Shown: positions 8,909-16,408 of the stretch, one piece after another
How positions within the stretch are numbered: the first letter of the stretch is position 1
Layout: every line of letters begins with the position of its first letter
Assembly: GCF_000092505.1 (NCBI RefSeq)
Contig: NC_014136.1
Location: 62,001 to 126,000 of the forward strand
DNA length: 64,000 nucleotides
Source of the DNA: Leuconostoc kimchii IMSNU 11154
GTDB taxonomy: Bacteria > Bacillota > Bacilli > Lactobacillales > Lactobacillaceae
Reading direction: 5' to 3'
The notes under the pieces: model-generated
What the model saw: only the letters and a program-made list of their open reading frames with translations
Database searches by the model: none
What the model was told of the DNA's origin: nothing
Translations under genes and position numbers: made by a program

Positions 8909-9206
8909 TTTGCAATTCCTCCATAATCTCTTCTAAACTATCAAACTCTTGTTGGTAGTCAATCGTCAAACGGCGAGCCGTTCTGGAAGACATGTTTAAC
9001 ATCTGACCAATTTGCATGTAGGATTGTTGATAGTTATTAAACAGAATTAAACTTATCTGAGCCAAATAGTACGTACGATTATCGCGTTCATGTTGACTGT
9101 CAGCCATCTCACTAACTTGAGTAGGATGGTGCCAATTGAATTCATCAAGTTGTTCTAAATACTTTGTTAATTGTGCTTTTCTTTCACTATGCTTTTTAGT
9201 CATCAT
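8892..9206 (-). CDS. Small helix-turn-helix protein of the mobilisation operon
   Basis: A 104-residue protein with a predicted helix-turn-helix near residues 64-84 (IGQMLNMSSRTARRLTIDY) and an acidic C-terminus. It overlaps the upstream gene by 11 bases and the relaxase by 17, so translation is coupled. A DNA-binding or relaxosome accessory role is inferred from position; the family was not recognised. Confidence 0.55.
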   Translation of the reverse strand: MMTKKHSERKAQLTKYLEQLDEFNWHHPTQVSEMADSQHERDNRTYYLAQISLILFNNYQQSYMQIGQMLNMSSRTARRLTIDYQQEFDSLEEIMEELQNGEDW

Positions 9207-9909
9207 CTAATTGGCCTCCTGTCTGATGATATTTTTTGATTAGCTGCTTATCGCGACTCCGAATTTTTTTATATTCTTCATAAGATTGTGCCAATTCATT
9301 GTTTGGATTGAGTTCTGTTGGTGTACCAAATTGTTGGAACTCTGTGGGATTAATGGGGTTGATGGCATATTTAACAAAATCATTTTCTAAATTAATGCCT
9401 TCTGGAATATATTCAAGTTGACGTTGCTGCATGGTTAAAAGAAAACCTAATAAATTCTCTACATTTGCCAATTGCGCAGTCAATTTTGAATCACTTTTTG
9501 TGGAGTTGGCATCATTTACCTTCTGGGCTAGTTCCGAGTAATTGAGACGAGCATTTTTAGCATTAATGGCAATATTTTCTACGAAGAAGTGCAAAGCAAA
9601 CTTATAGACACTACTTCGACTAAACTTCACATTAAGAGCATTTGGGTGTCTTTCTATCCAATGCTTCATTTGTTGAAAATACCATTCTTCATCTCGTGAA
9701 TTTTTAATTCCAATCATTGTTGGTCTTTCATCAAAAGTTGATTGATTGATGTCAAATTCATTTAACAAATTTTCAATAAGCTCTAGTTCTGATTTAACCT
9801 CTAAAGGAATATCTTCGGGTAGCGTTGTGTCATATTTTTTATTCAAAACATTTCTTCTTTTGATGAGTGCCTTCATTTGCCTTGTTTTGAATTCTATTGC
9901 ATCTTTCAC
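9196..9909 (-). CDS. Hypothetical mobilisation-operon protein
   Basis: A 237-residue soluble, charged protein with no recognised domain. The N-terminus is basic and probably helical (KTRQMKALIKRRNVLNKKY), and the centre contains aromatic, arginine-rich stretches. There is no signal peptide or membrane segment. It lies directly behind the nuclease gene and overlaps the next gene, so it belongs to the mobilisation operon. Confidence 0.55.
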   Translation of the reverse strand: MKDAIEFKTRQMKALIKRRNVLNKKYDTTLPEDIPLEVKSELELIENLLNEFDINQSTFDERPTMIGIKNSRDEEWYFQQMKHWIERHPNALNVKFSRSSVYKFALHFFVENIAINAKNARLNYSELAQKVNDANSTKSDSKLTAQLANVENLLGFLLTMQQRQLEYIPEGINLENDFVKYAINPINPTEFQQFGTPTELNPNNELAQSYEEYKKIRSRDKQLIKKYHQTGGQLDDD

Positions 9910-10695
9910 TTATTCACTCCTTTCTGCATTACCGTTTAGGTAGTTGATTGTCCAGTTATCTTGAACGTTAAAAACATAGATATTAAATTTCAAAGTATTG
10001 TCATTTGACTGTGCCATCATATGAACACCACGGGGTACTAACTCAACATTTTTGTAAATTGGTTTGACCTGATAACGCACATAATTATTTTTTGACTGAT
10101 GCAAATAATCAGCAATTTCAGTTTCATAAGTCACCATACTTTTTGCATTCGCTCGACTATCTGCATTTAATTGTCGTGTCCCTGTAATCAAATTTTTGGC
10201 TTCATTGTTTAGACCAGTAAATTGATACCCAATCAGATGACTACGGTTGTATAACCAGTCTGTAGTATTTGTTCCAGTTTTAATGGCATGGTATCCTGGC
10301 GTTTTAATTGTTAATCGTTCACGCGCTTTATACTTTTGAGAGGGCGGCATCAATTTTTGGTTAAGCGATGCATTAGCAACTTGTGGTCTGCCTAACCAAT
10401 CTAATGACGAAAGTTTTTGCCAGCTACCCTCTTTTATTTGTAAATCATCCTGACTAAATGTTGGTTGGTTATGATTGATTTCAACAACTGTTTGCCCAGT
10501 ATATTTCAAATTAACAAGCTCATCATTTTGTGTTGGAGAGTTACTTTGTTTATCAATATTAATCAGTTGTGATTGCGAACCTAGTGCTACAATTCTTTGC
10601 AAAATCGATACACGATTTAAATACACAATACCTATCAATATGACAATGCCTAATAGGATTCTTCTCGCAAACCGACCGCGTTTATAATTTTTCAT
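9910..10695 (-). CDS. Membrane-anchored DNA/RNA non-specific endonuclease (EndA-like)
   Basis: Cleaves nucleic acid outside the membrane if it acts like EndA of streptococci. The 261 residues have a basic N-terminus and one membrane segment (residues 12-27), then a beta-beta-alpha-metal nuclease domain with LGRPQVANA near 101. The active-site motif is LYNRSHLIGYQFTG (His153), followed by KNLITGTRQLN. EndA and relatives usually have D-R-G-H or N-R-C-H at the catalytic site; here it is N-R-S-H, with the histidine kept. The gene lies between an RHH protein and a hypothetical protein in the mobilisation operon. This is an unusual partner for a relaxase and may process DNA during transfer. Confidence 0.8.
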   Translation of the reverse strand: MKNYKRGRFARRILLGIVILIGIVYLNRVSILQRIVALGSQSQLINIDKQSNSPTQNDELVNLKYTGQTVVEINHNQPTFSQDDLQIKEGSWQKLSSLDWLGRPQVANASLNQKLMPPSQKYKARERLTIKTPGYHAIKTGTNTTDWLYNRSHLIGYQFTGLNNEAKNLITGTRQLNADSRANAKSMVTYETEIADYLHQSKNNYVRYQVKPIYKNVELVPRGVHMMAQSNDNTLKFNIYVFNVQDNWTINYLNGNAERSE

Positions 10696-10710
10696 TTGAA
10701 CCTCTTCTGC

Positions 10711-11088
10711 TTATTCAAACTCATCAAAGTCAAGCGACTTTGGCAAATTTTTTTCCTGAGGGCGAGCGTTTTTTTGAATTCGTTCTACCTCATCATTTAA
10801 GTCTGGAAAATACATTTCAAGTCTTGCTAGAATTGTTTTAAACATTTCACCTATCGCAATTGTATTGTCATTTAATCCGTGCACAACGTTATTGTTAGCC
10901 ATGATTAAATCGTCGAGATACGTATGCAATACTTTGGCTGCGCTATCTTCTTCAAGTCGCTGGGCATAGTGTTCAATTTGTTCACGAATCAATTGACTTG
11001 ACGAGACATTTTCTTTTGATGCCTGTGCTTCAATGATTTTCAAAGCATGTTCATCGATGTTTTTAATTGTTTTTGTTATACCTTTCAT
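10711..11088 (-). CDS. Ribbon-helix-helix protein, probable relaxosome accessory
   Basis: A 125-residue protein whose first 50 residues fit a ribbon-helix-helix fold: a basic strand (KGITKTIKNIDEH) followed by two helices with SSSQLIREQIE. The rest is acidic and helical. RHH proteins of mobilisable plasmids bind repeats beside oriT and repress their own operon. The phased heptamer repeats 115-155 bases upstream are the natural candidate target. Confidence 0.65.
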   Translation of the reverse strand: MKGITKTIKNIDEHALKIIEAQASKENVSSSQLIREQIEHYAQRLEEDSAAKVLHTYLDDLIMANNNVVHGLNDNTIAIGEMFKTILARLEMYFPDLNDEVERIQKNARPQEKNLPKSLDFDEFE

Positions 11089-11124
11089 ACAACCTCCATA
11101 AAATATTTAATTAATTGGGAACAG

Positions 11125-11243
11125 GTTAAGGGGAAAGGAAAACCTTGTGGTTTTAATCCCGCCGTGCGGGCCTTTCAAGGGATTACCTCAATGAATTACA
11201 GTTAAACCATTTTTTAACCTACGTTTAACCCTTTTTTAACCTA
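11125..11243. other. Candidate origin of transfer (oriT)
   Basis: A non-coding stretch just ahead of the mobilisation genes with structure typical of oriT. It has a hairpin AAAACC-TTGT-GGTTTT (11139-11154). Overlapping arms TAATCCC and GGGATTA (11154-11160 and 11179-11185) enclose a CCCGC-CGT-GCGGG hairpin (11158-11170). An array of phased repeats follows. The nick site cannot be assigned from the sequence alone. Confidence 0.55.
11202..11241. repeat. Four heptamer repeats phased at 11 bp
   Basis: TTTAACC occurs at 11213, 11224 and 11235, and the one-mismatch copy TTAAACC at 11202, each exactly 11 bases from the next. The first and third exact copies extend to TTTTTTAACCTA. One helical turn between copies places all on the same face, as expected for cooperative binding of an RHH or similar protein. 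Confidence 0.75.
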
Positions 11244-11294
11244 TATTTGATTGAAAAAAATAGCCCATTAGGGAATTTTTTGAACTATTTGTCA

Positions 11295-12263
11295 TTACAA
11301 ATCTGTTGCTTTTGGTAACAATGATTTGCCATCTTCAACGTGCTTTTTCGTCTTTTGATATTGAGTAATATTTGTCTTAGCACGTTGAATATTTTTTTGT
11401 GCATCACTAATTTGTGTTCGTATTTGTGTAATGGCATCACGCGCATTATCAATGCTAGTTTGTGTATCTGAGTCATCAGACTGGGCGAGTATTTTTTGGT
11501 ACTTTTTGATGGAAGATTGTTGTTGATCAATTGCTTTTTGATATTCAACAATCGCGTTTGTATTCTTGGAAATCAGTTTTTGTTGTGCCGCTATTTTAGC
11601 TTCACTTTCGCTAAATTCAAGTTCCTTTTGGTTGGCAAATGTTAGCGTATTTGATTTAGATACTTTGTCACGATTGATGATGAATTTGCCACTTGCCGTA
11701 TTTGTATCTGTTGCCGTTTTCTTCGTACTTGAGCTTTCAGCACTAACACTACTTGGCGCTTCGACTGTGGCAGTATTGATACTTTTATCATGAGCTGTTA
11801 AAGTCACAGCATTGAAGTTTTGACTCAGGTTTTTAAATTGAACCACGACTGTATTATTTGAAGTTGGCACGACACGCCCAGTAACTTGATTGCCACCATG
11901 ATCGGTCATAGCAGTGAATTTAATTTTGCTAATATCAACCAAATCTTGGTCAGAAACAGCTCCGTCAGAGATTGTATAATGCAGTTCCAAAACACCATTA
12001 TTTTTATTAAAAACACTTTTTGTTAGACTAGCGGTTTTGTTCAAAGTGCCAAATGACACTGGCGTATTTAACTCCGTACTAGGCAAATTTGAAGGTCGAG
12101 GTGTTATGTTAACCATCACGGTTGTACTAAAAGCTATCAGAATAAATAGGCTAAATATGGCAATTAAATTGCGCCGTTGATGTTCCAAAAACCAAGTGCC
12201 AAAGCGACTAAATCTTTGAAAGATATTTCTAAATTTATCAGCTATTGTGATTATTGCAGTCAT
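11295..12263 (-). CDS. Membrane-anchored protein with C-terminal coiled coil
   Basis: A 322-residue protein of unknown function. One membrane segment lies at residues 33-52 after a basic N-terminus, so most of the protein should be outside. A beta-rich domain follows (to about 170), then a serine/threonine-rich linker. A long coiled coil covers residues 215-310 and is rich in Q, K and I. It sits between ssb and the oriT region in the plasmid backbone. A surface role in mating or adhesion is possible but not shown. Confidence 0.6.
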   Translation of the reverse strand: MTAIITIADKFRNIFQRFSRFGTWFLEHQRRNLIAIFSLFILIAFSTTVMVNITPRPSNLPSTELNTPVSFGTLNKTASLTKSVFNKNNGVLELHYTISDGAVSDQDLVDISKIKFTAMTDHGGNQVTGRVVPTSNNTVVVQFKNLSQNFNAVTLTAHDKSINTATVEAPSSVSAESSSTKKTATDTNTASGKFIINRDKVSKSNTLTFANQKELEFSESEAKIAAQQKLISKNTNAIVEYQKAIDQQQSSIKKYQKILAQSDDSDTQTSIDNARDAITQIRTQISDAQKNIQRAKTNITQYQKTKKHVEDGKSLLPKATDL

Positions 12264-12267
12264 TGTC

Positions 12268-12702
12268 CTACCCCTCTACATACTCAAATGCATTGCTGTT
12301 AAAGTCAGGATATGGTGGCAAATCATTATCTGTCACTTCACTATTTTTACTGTCAGCAATCTGTGTTTGAACAGCAGGATTTTTCGATGACTGATTAGAT
12401 TTATAGATGCGGAATTGTGTCACTTGATTTTGCATGGCATAAATCTTTTGACCTGTACTTTTATCGGTGTAGTTGTGATTGCGCATCACAAATTCAACCT
12501 CAACTACTTGACCAACATCAGTCAAATAGTCACGAATCAATTCTGCAGTTCTGTTAAAAGCAACATAATCAATGTAAGTTGCTTTGCCATCTTTTAAATC
12601 ATTAATGGCTAATTTGAAGTAGGCAATCTTGATTTCATTTTCACCTCTTACAGTGAAGTTAACATCACGAACTAAACGTCCAACGTGGTGATTAATTTGC
12701 AT
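12268..12702 (-). CDS. ssb: Single-stranded DNA-binding protein (plasmid SSB)
   Basis: OB-fold SSB of 144 residues: GRLVRDVNFTVRGENEIKIAYFKLAIN at the start, then YIDYVAFNRTAELIRDYLTDVGQVVEVE, which is the standard SSB core, and an acidic tail. The tail ends in YVEG rather than the usual D-D-I-P-F tip, so interaction with host SSB partners may differ. Plasmid SSBs protect incoming single-stranded DNA and often lie in leading regions. It overlaps the next gene upstream by 11 bases. Confidence 0.85.
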   Translation of the reverse strand: MQINHHVGRLVRDVNFTVRGENEIKIAYFKLAINDLKDGKATYIDYVAFNRTAELIRDYLTDVGQVVEVEFVMRNHNYTDKSTGQKIYAMQNQVTQFRIYKSNQSSKNPAVQTQIADSKNSEVTDNDLPPYPDFNSNAFEYVEG

Positions 12703-13048
12703 AATAATTTCTCCTTTTTTGATCCAGTAAACTAATAATCGGGGTTAATTGGTTAGTTAAATAGTCTTGGATATTATTTGGTAGTTTAAACACGGGAATT
12801 TGGTTGCCGGCTTCAGAATAATGAATGCCATTTAGGACTTTACAACCGACGTAATGATTCCCTAAGCAATCGTCAAACAACTCACCTTTGACTTTCATCT
12901 CACTTGATTTTAAGCAGACAAAGGCTTGCTTTTTTGTTGGTTGAACGAGATTATTTTTTAATTCTTTAACGAGAATGACAACATATTTAGTTTGTTGCAG
13001 TTCTTGTAAACTTTGCTCATCCAACAGCGTTAATTGTCTGACTTTCAT
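12692..13048 (-). CDS. Hypothetical plasmid protein
   Basis: A 118-residue protein with no recognised domain. The start at 13048 was chosen because AAAGGAAGAG lies just before that ATG; an in-frame ATG thirty bases upstream has no such site. It contains mixed beta/alpha sequence with two cysteines (in AFVCLKSSE and FDDCLGNHYVGC) and no membrane segment. It overlaps both neighbours and is part of the repA-to-ssb transcription unit. Confidence 0.5.
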   Translation of the reverse strand: MKVRQLTLLDEQSLQELQQTKYVVILVKELKNNLVQPTKKQAFVCLKSSEMKVKGELFDDCLGNHYVGCKVLNGIHYSEAGNQIPVFKLPNNIQDYLTNQLTPIISLLDQKRRNYYAN

Positions 13049-13292
13049 AATCTCTTCCTTTCGGTCTTGCAGCCTCATGAAATGGTAAATGATACCATTT
13101 CATCAAATTTTTAATGACTTTATATGATTGATAAGAGGTACGGTATAACCGCACTGCGCCATCACTTTCTAATTCGTGATTTTCAATTGCTTTAATCACT
13201 TTTCGGCTGAGTTCACCTGATGAGTTAGCCACAAAAAGTATGTCTGCGTTGAAAAAGTCTACTGCAATAAATAGGTTGTACTGGTTTGCCAT
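13017..13292 (-). CDS. Hypothetical small plasmid protein
   Basis: A 91-residue protein directly downstream of repA, with no recognised family. It has a good ribosome site (GGAGAGAG) before the ATG at 13292. It overlaps the following gene by 32 bases, which supports coupled translation. Sequence is mixed, ends basic, and lacks membrane segments. Confidence 0.5.
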   Translation of the reverse strand: MANQYNLFIAVDFFNADILFVANSSGELSRKVIKAIENHELESDGAVRLYRTSYQSYKVIKNLMKWYHLPFHEAARPKGRDYESQTINAVG

Positions 13293-13320
13293 TTTGTCTC
13301 TCCTCTCTCCAATTTAAAAA

Positions 13321-14277
13321 TTAAAATCCCGACGCAGATTGATTAGTTGTAACAGCAATTTTTAGTCGGTTTTCAAGCCCCTTAGCAAAATAATTACCGT
13401 ATTGGTTAATATCTACCAAGTGGTTTCGCATATACTCCAATTGGTTACCACCAATCTTTGACAGAAAGAGTTTGATACCATCATCACCCTGCAACTGATT
13501 TTGCAATGCCAAAACCGAATTGCCTCGTTCAAACTCAGTTATCAAAAATTTATATCCTTGATCAAGAGCGCTGACAACAGTTTGTGCCTGTTCAGGTTCA
13601 TTCAACAGTAAGTCAGGAATCAATGTTTGAACTACTACCCTTAAATCAGGATTTTTTTGAATTATTTTTCCGATAGCAATCAATGCTGATTTGTTATTCT
13701 TAGTTACTTCATCCTCATCAAAAGAATTGGTTTCAGTTTCACTCAAATAAGTCTCACTACTCTCAGTCTCACTTGACTGTCGTTTTGACAGTTCTTGACC
13801 TGTCGTTTTGGCAGTTCTTGACCTGTCATTTTGACAGTTCCGGACCTGTCGTTTTGACAGTTCCTTGTCCCCCAAGGGATTAGCCCTGTGGATAACTTCA
13901 AAATCAGCATTTATGTTGCCAACGTAAAGTCTGTTTGGTTTATTTAACCCTTGTCGTTCTTCTTCAAGGAGCCCAACATTTGCTAGTTCTTTTTTCAAAC
14001 TAATGACTTTTTTCTCGCCAACACTAAGGATTGTTTGCAAATCATTGTTTTTGTAAATTAGGTAAACATCACCATTTTTATCAATCCAATTATTCTTAAT
14101 TGACAACAAGAAACGATCACGTAGAATGGCGTAAGCCATTTTTGTTTCAAGCTTCATTTCGGAATAGAATTCATTTTCAAATAGTGCTTTGGGAATTTTA
14201 TAGAATCGTTCGTTAGTTTCAACCTGATCTCTACTAACCCGTTCCATTTTTCTAGGTTTATCTTGGTCATTTGTCAT
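13321..14277 (-). CDS. repA: RepA_N-family plasmid replication initiator
   Basis: Initiator of theta-replicating plasmids common in Firmicutes. The conserved N-terminal domain covers residues 10-120, with ERFYKIPKALFENEFYSEM and SVGEKKVISLKKEL in the expected places. The variable C-terminal domain ends at 318 residues. Four 23-bp direct repeats lie inside the gene (codons about 138-168), which is where RepA_N replicons carry their origin. A ParA gene usually stands divergently beside repA; here there is only an XRE gene on the same strand. The repeats translate into a low-complexity linker between the domains. Confidence 0.88.
   Translation of the reverse strand: MTNDQDKPRKMERVSRDQVETNERFYKIPKALFENEFYSEMKLETKMAYAILRDRFLLSIKNNWIDKNGDVYLIYKNNDLQTILSVGEKKVISLKKELANVGLLEEERQGLNKPNRLYVGNINADFEVIHRANPLGDKELSKRQVRNCQNDRSRTAKTTGQELSKRQSSETESSETYLSETETNSFDEDEVTKNNKSALIAIGKIIQKNPDLRVVVQTLIPDLLLNEPEQAQTVVSALDQGYKFLITEFERGNSVLALQNQLQGDDGIKLFLSKIGGNQLEYMRNHLVDINQYGNYFAKGLENRLKIAVTTNQSASGF
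13777..13863. repeat. Four 23-bp iterons within repA (probable replication origin)
   Basis: Copies begin at 13777, 13800, 13823 and 13846, spaced exactly 23 bases apart. Each has the core CTGTCGTTTTGACAGTTC with at most single changes. The core is itself dyadic (CTGTC and GACAG separated by five bases). RepA_N initiators bind such repeats in the middle of their own gene. Confidence 0.85.
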
Positions 14278-14539
14278 CAGCAGTCCCCTCTAATGTCGCA
14301 ACAATCTCTTCAAACGGTACATCCATAATTTTGTAAAACTTTATGAATGTAGTTAGTTTTGGATTGTAACTTGGATCAGTTTCAGCTTTTGAAATCGTCG
14401 CTGTTGACAATTCCCCTTTTGATTTCACAGCTAATTCCAATTGTGTCAAACCTTTTCTTTCTCGATAGGCTTTTACAATTGATCCAAAAGAATGTCTCAT
14501 TTTGTCTTTTTCTTCCTTGTTTTGGTTGTCAAGTTCCAT
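14267..14539 (-). CDS. XRE-family transcriptional regulator upstream of repA
   Basis: Helix-turn-helix repressor-like protein of 90 residues. The HTH spans about residues 14-65: VKAYRERKGLTQLELAVKS, then STATISKAETD. Its stop overlaps the repA start by 11 bases, so it is likely to adjust repA expression. The start at 14539 (ATG) is chosen over an in-frame TTG fifteen bases upstream; a later ATG (MRHSFGS) is also possible. Confidence 0.75.
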   Translation of the reverse strand: MELDNQNKEEKDKMRHSFGSIVKAYRERKGLTQLELAVKSKGELSTATISKAETDPSYNPKLTTFIKFYKIMDVPFEEIVATLEGTADDK

Positions 14540-14560
14540 TGATTTGTTCCCCAATAATTA

Positions 14561-14578
14561 ACCGTCATTTAAGACGGT
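14561..14578. promoter_or_regulatory. Inverted repeat ahead of the XRE-repA operon
   Basis: ACCGTC and GACGGT arms are separated by six bases, 22 bases ahead of the XRE start. Its place suits an operator for the XRE protein. Confidence 0.45.
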
Positions 14579-15001
14579 CTCTTAACAATTCCTTAATATT
14601 TAGGCTGTTTTTAAGCAAAAAAAATAAGCCCACACAGGACTTATGAGCTTTTAAAATAACGAATATTACTAAAGCGTTACTTCATTTCAAATTATTGACT
14701 TGGGAATTTTAGTAAACTTTGTAATCCCTTGTGCGCCAACGTATCAACAAGCCTCTGTTACGTTAGATTATGCACGGTACACTAAAATTGCTATGGGCGG
14801 ATTGCAAGTCATTTACCAGATGTTTAATCAATTAGTAAAATTTCGGAAATGTTTCTGTAATTTCACTAGTTGTTTTTTTATTTGTAAGACACTTGTTATT
14901 CTATTATACCAATGTCATACAGCAATGTTAAATCACTGTCCACGGTTTTTAAAGCTTATTCTAAGGCTGTTTAACATCTTAATTTCACATCTAAGTTTCT
15001 A
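14579..15001. other. Intergenic region of the plasmid backbone
   Basis: About 420 bases between the repA promoter side and the next terminator. The plus-strand open frame here lacks a ribosome site, is rich in cysteine and phenylalanine, and is not credible as a gene. A loose inverted repeat (AACGTA near 14738 and TACGTT near 14759) is visible. This is where ParA or a centromere would be expected in RepA_N plasmids, but neither is recognisable. Confidence 0.35.
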
Positions 15002-15056
15002 AAAAAATACAGATACTCTCAGCAAAGCATATTTGCACATTGAGTATCTATATTTT
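15002..15056. terminator. Bidirectional terminator
   Basis: Arms AGATACTC (15011-15018) and GAGTATCT (15042-15049) enclose a nested GCAAA/TTTGC pair and are flanked by an A tract on the left and a T tract on the right. It closes the umuC cassette, which reads leftward. Confidence 0.75.
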
Positions 15057-15101
15057 TGATTAATTATAATAACTAGTCTTAATTCACTTGAAGCTACTGG
15101 A

Positions 15102-15356
15102 TTAATCATTTGTACGAATTGTTAATCCAGTAGCTTCATGAATTTGTTTTGCTAATGCTGGGATTTGCAATCGGTATTCATCATCAAGACGACCAATTTG
15201 TTGTGAGCGCCTGGCTTGTCCAATTTTATAGTATTCAAAGAAGATATTAACTTTTTTGGCATATCGCTGATGAACGATTCGTACTTCATAAATCGTATTG
15301 GGTTGTTTTGTAAATAGTGTTTTAATGGTTGTAATCATGTCTTCAATTGGATTCAT
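15102..15356 (-). CDS. Hypothetical protein at the end of the umuC cassette
   Basis: An 84-residue basic protein without recognised domain. It overlaps the YolD-like gene by 4 bases (ATGA) and is followed by a strong terminator, so it is the last gene of the SOS cassette. It has no membrane segment. Confidence 0.6.
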   Translation of the reverse strand: MNPIEDMITTIKTLFTKQPNTIYEVRIVHQRYAKKVNIFFEYYKIGQARRSQQIGRLDDEYRLQIPALAKQIHEATGLTIRTND

Positions 15357-15724
15357 TTTTCTCTGATAACCGTCCTAATATCTTCATAGGCGATAAATTG
15401 TTGATTGATATAGACGCCTAATGCTGTAAAACCATCGACTAAACCAGTCACATTAGGAATCAAATAACCATCAGTAGTTTCAATATTTTGTTGTACAGTC
15501 ACTATGTGATAATTCACACAAGAATGTTGTAAGATACTTTGTGCCTCATTTAATGGTATTGTAGGTAATTTCTGCGGTTTCTGATTGCGTTGAACATTCT
15601 CTTTGACTAAAGACGAGGTGTGATCGGATAAGAAATAACCATTCCATTTGATTTTGCCACGTTCACGATAATCATTCTTAAAATAGCGATTGATAATGGT
15701 GCTAAAGTTTTCTTTATTGGCCAT
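15353..15724 (-). CDS. YolD-like protein
   Basis: A 123-residue protein resembling the YolD family that accompanies Y-family polymerases UvrX/UmuC in Firmicutes. The diagnostic region is RGKIKWNGYFLSDHTSSL near residues 22-39. The family's exact function is unknown, but it is thought to act with the polymerase during SOS. It overlaps the next small gene and follows the SAP gene by 34 bases. Confidence 0.65.
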   Translation of the reverse strand: MANKENFSTIINRYFKNDYRERGKIKWNGYFLSDHTSSLVKENVQRNQKPQKLPTIPLNEAQSILQHSCVNYHIVTVQQNIETTDGYLIPNVTGLVDGFTALGVYINQQFIAYEDIRTVIREK

Positions 15725-15758
15725 ATTACTTTTCCATTTCTAGCATAAATCAATATTA

Positions 15759-16391
15759 TCAAGACAAGTATTGACGAATATCTGATTGGTACTGTTTCAA
15801 TAGCTTTTTGCTGTATTTTTTAGGTTGATTAGAGTCTCTAACTTTTGTCCATAAAATGGAAGCGACTGTCATTCGTTCATGGTAAACTTTGGTACAATCA
15901 TCAGCCATAAATGTTTTGACAAAGTTATTCCATTGATATGTCTGTTCCTCAGCGTTATTTGATAAATTTTTATCGGGGTGCTCGTAAACATCTATCAAGT
16001 CCTGGATTGTGGCTGTTTTGTCTTGTGTCGTTTCAATTGCTCGCATCTTAATAGCCATCGATTTTTTAAAACTAAATTGGCTTAGTCCATAATATGATTT
16101 AAAAAATGCTCGCGCTTCATTATTCAAACTAAAACCGGACGCTAATATACTTGTATTGGGTGTAATTGAACCGTCTTTTAGAGTGCCTTTACGACGTATT
16201 TTTCTGGTTACTTTAATGTTTGATACTGGTACGCCAGAAAGCAATTTAATAATATAAGCTGTTAACTCAGCCTTTGTTCCAGTGGTTGGCAGACTGTGCT
16301 TTTTGCAAATGTGTTGCAGTTCCGTTTTGTACCAATAGTAGCTCTGAAAGTCTTTAATACGCATGTTTTTGTTAAAATCAGGTCGTGCCAT
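15759..16391 (-). CDS. SAP-domain protein of the umuC cassette
   Basis: A 210-residue protein whose N-terminal part fits a SAP DNA-binding motif (ELQHICKKHSLPTTGTKAELTAYI, quoted in two halves: ELQHICKKHS then GTKAELTAYI). The middle is basic (TRKIRRKGTL) and the rest helical. The ATG at 16391 is preferred over an upstream TTG. It lies 17 bases after umuC. A decayed copy of this same gene exists at about 19885-20212. Confidence 0.65.
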   Translation of the reverse strand: MARPDFNKNMRIKDFQSYYWYKTELQHICKKHSLPTTGTKAELTAYIIKLLSGVPVSNIKVTRKIRRKGTLKDGSITPNTSILASGFSLNNEARAFFKSYYGLSQFSFKKSMAIKMRAIETTQDKTATIQDLIDVYEHPDKNLSNNAEEQTYQWNNFVKTFMADDCTKVYHERMTVASILWTKVRDSNQPKKYSKKLLKQYQSDIRQYLS

Positions 16392-16408
16392 GAACAATAC
16401 CCTTTCTT

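Noticed and set aside
14700..15002. 100-codon plus-strand open frame upstream of repA
   Set aside because: No ribosome site, odd composition rich in Cys and Phe, and it runs into the terminator at 15002.
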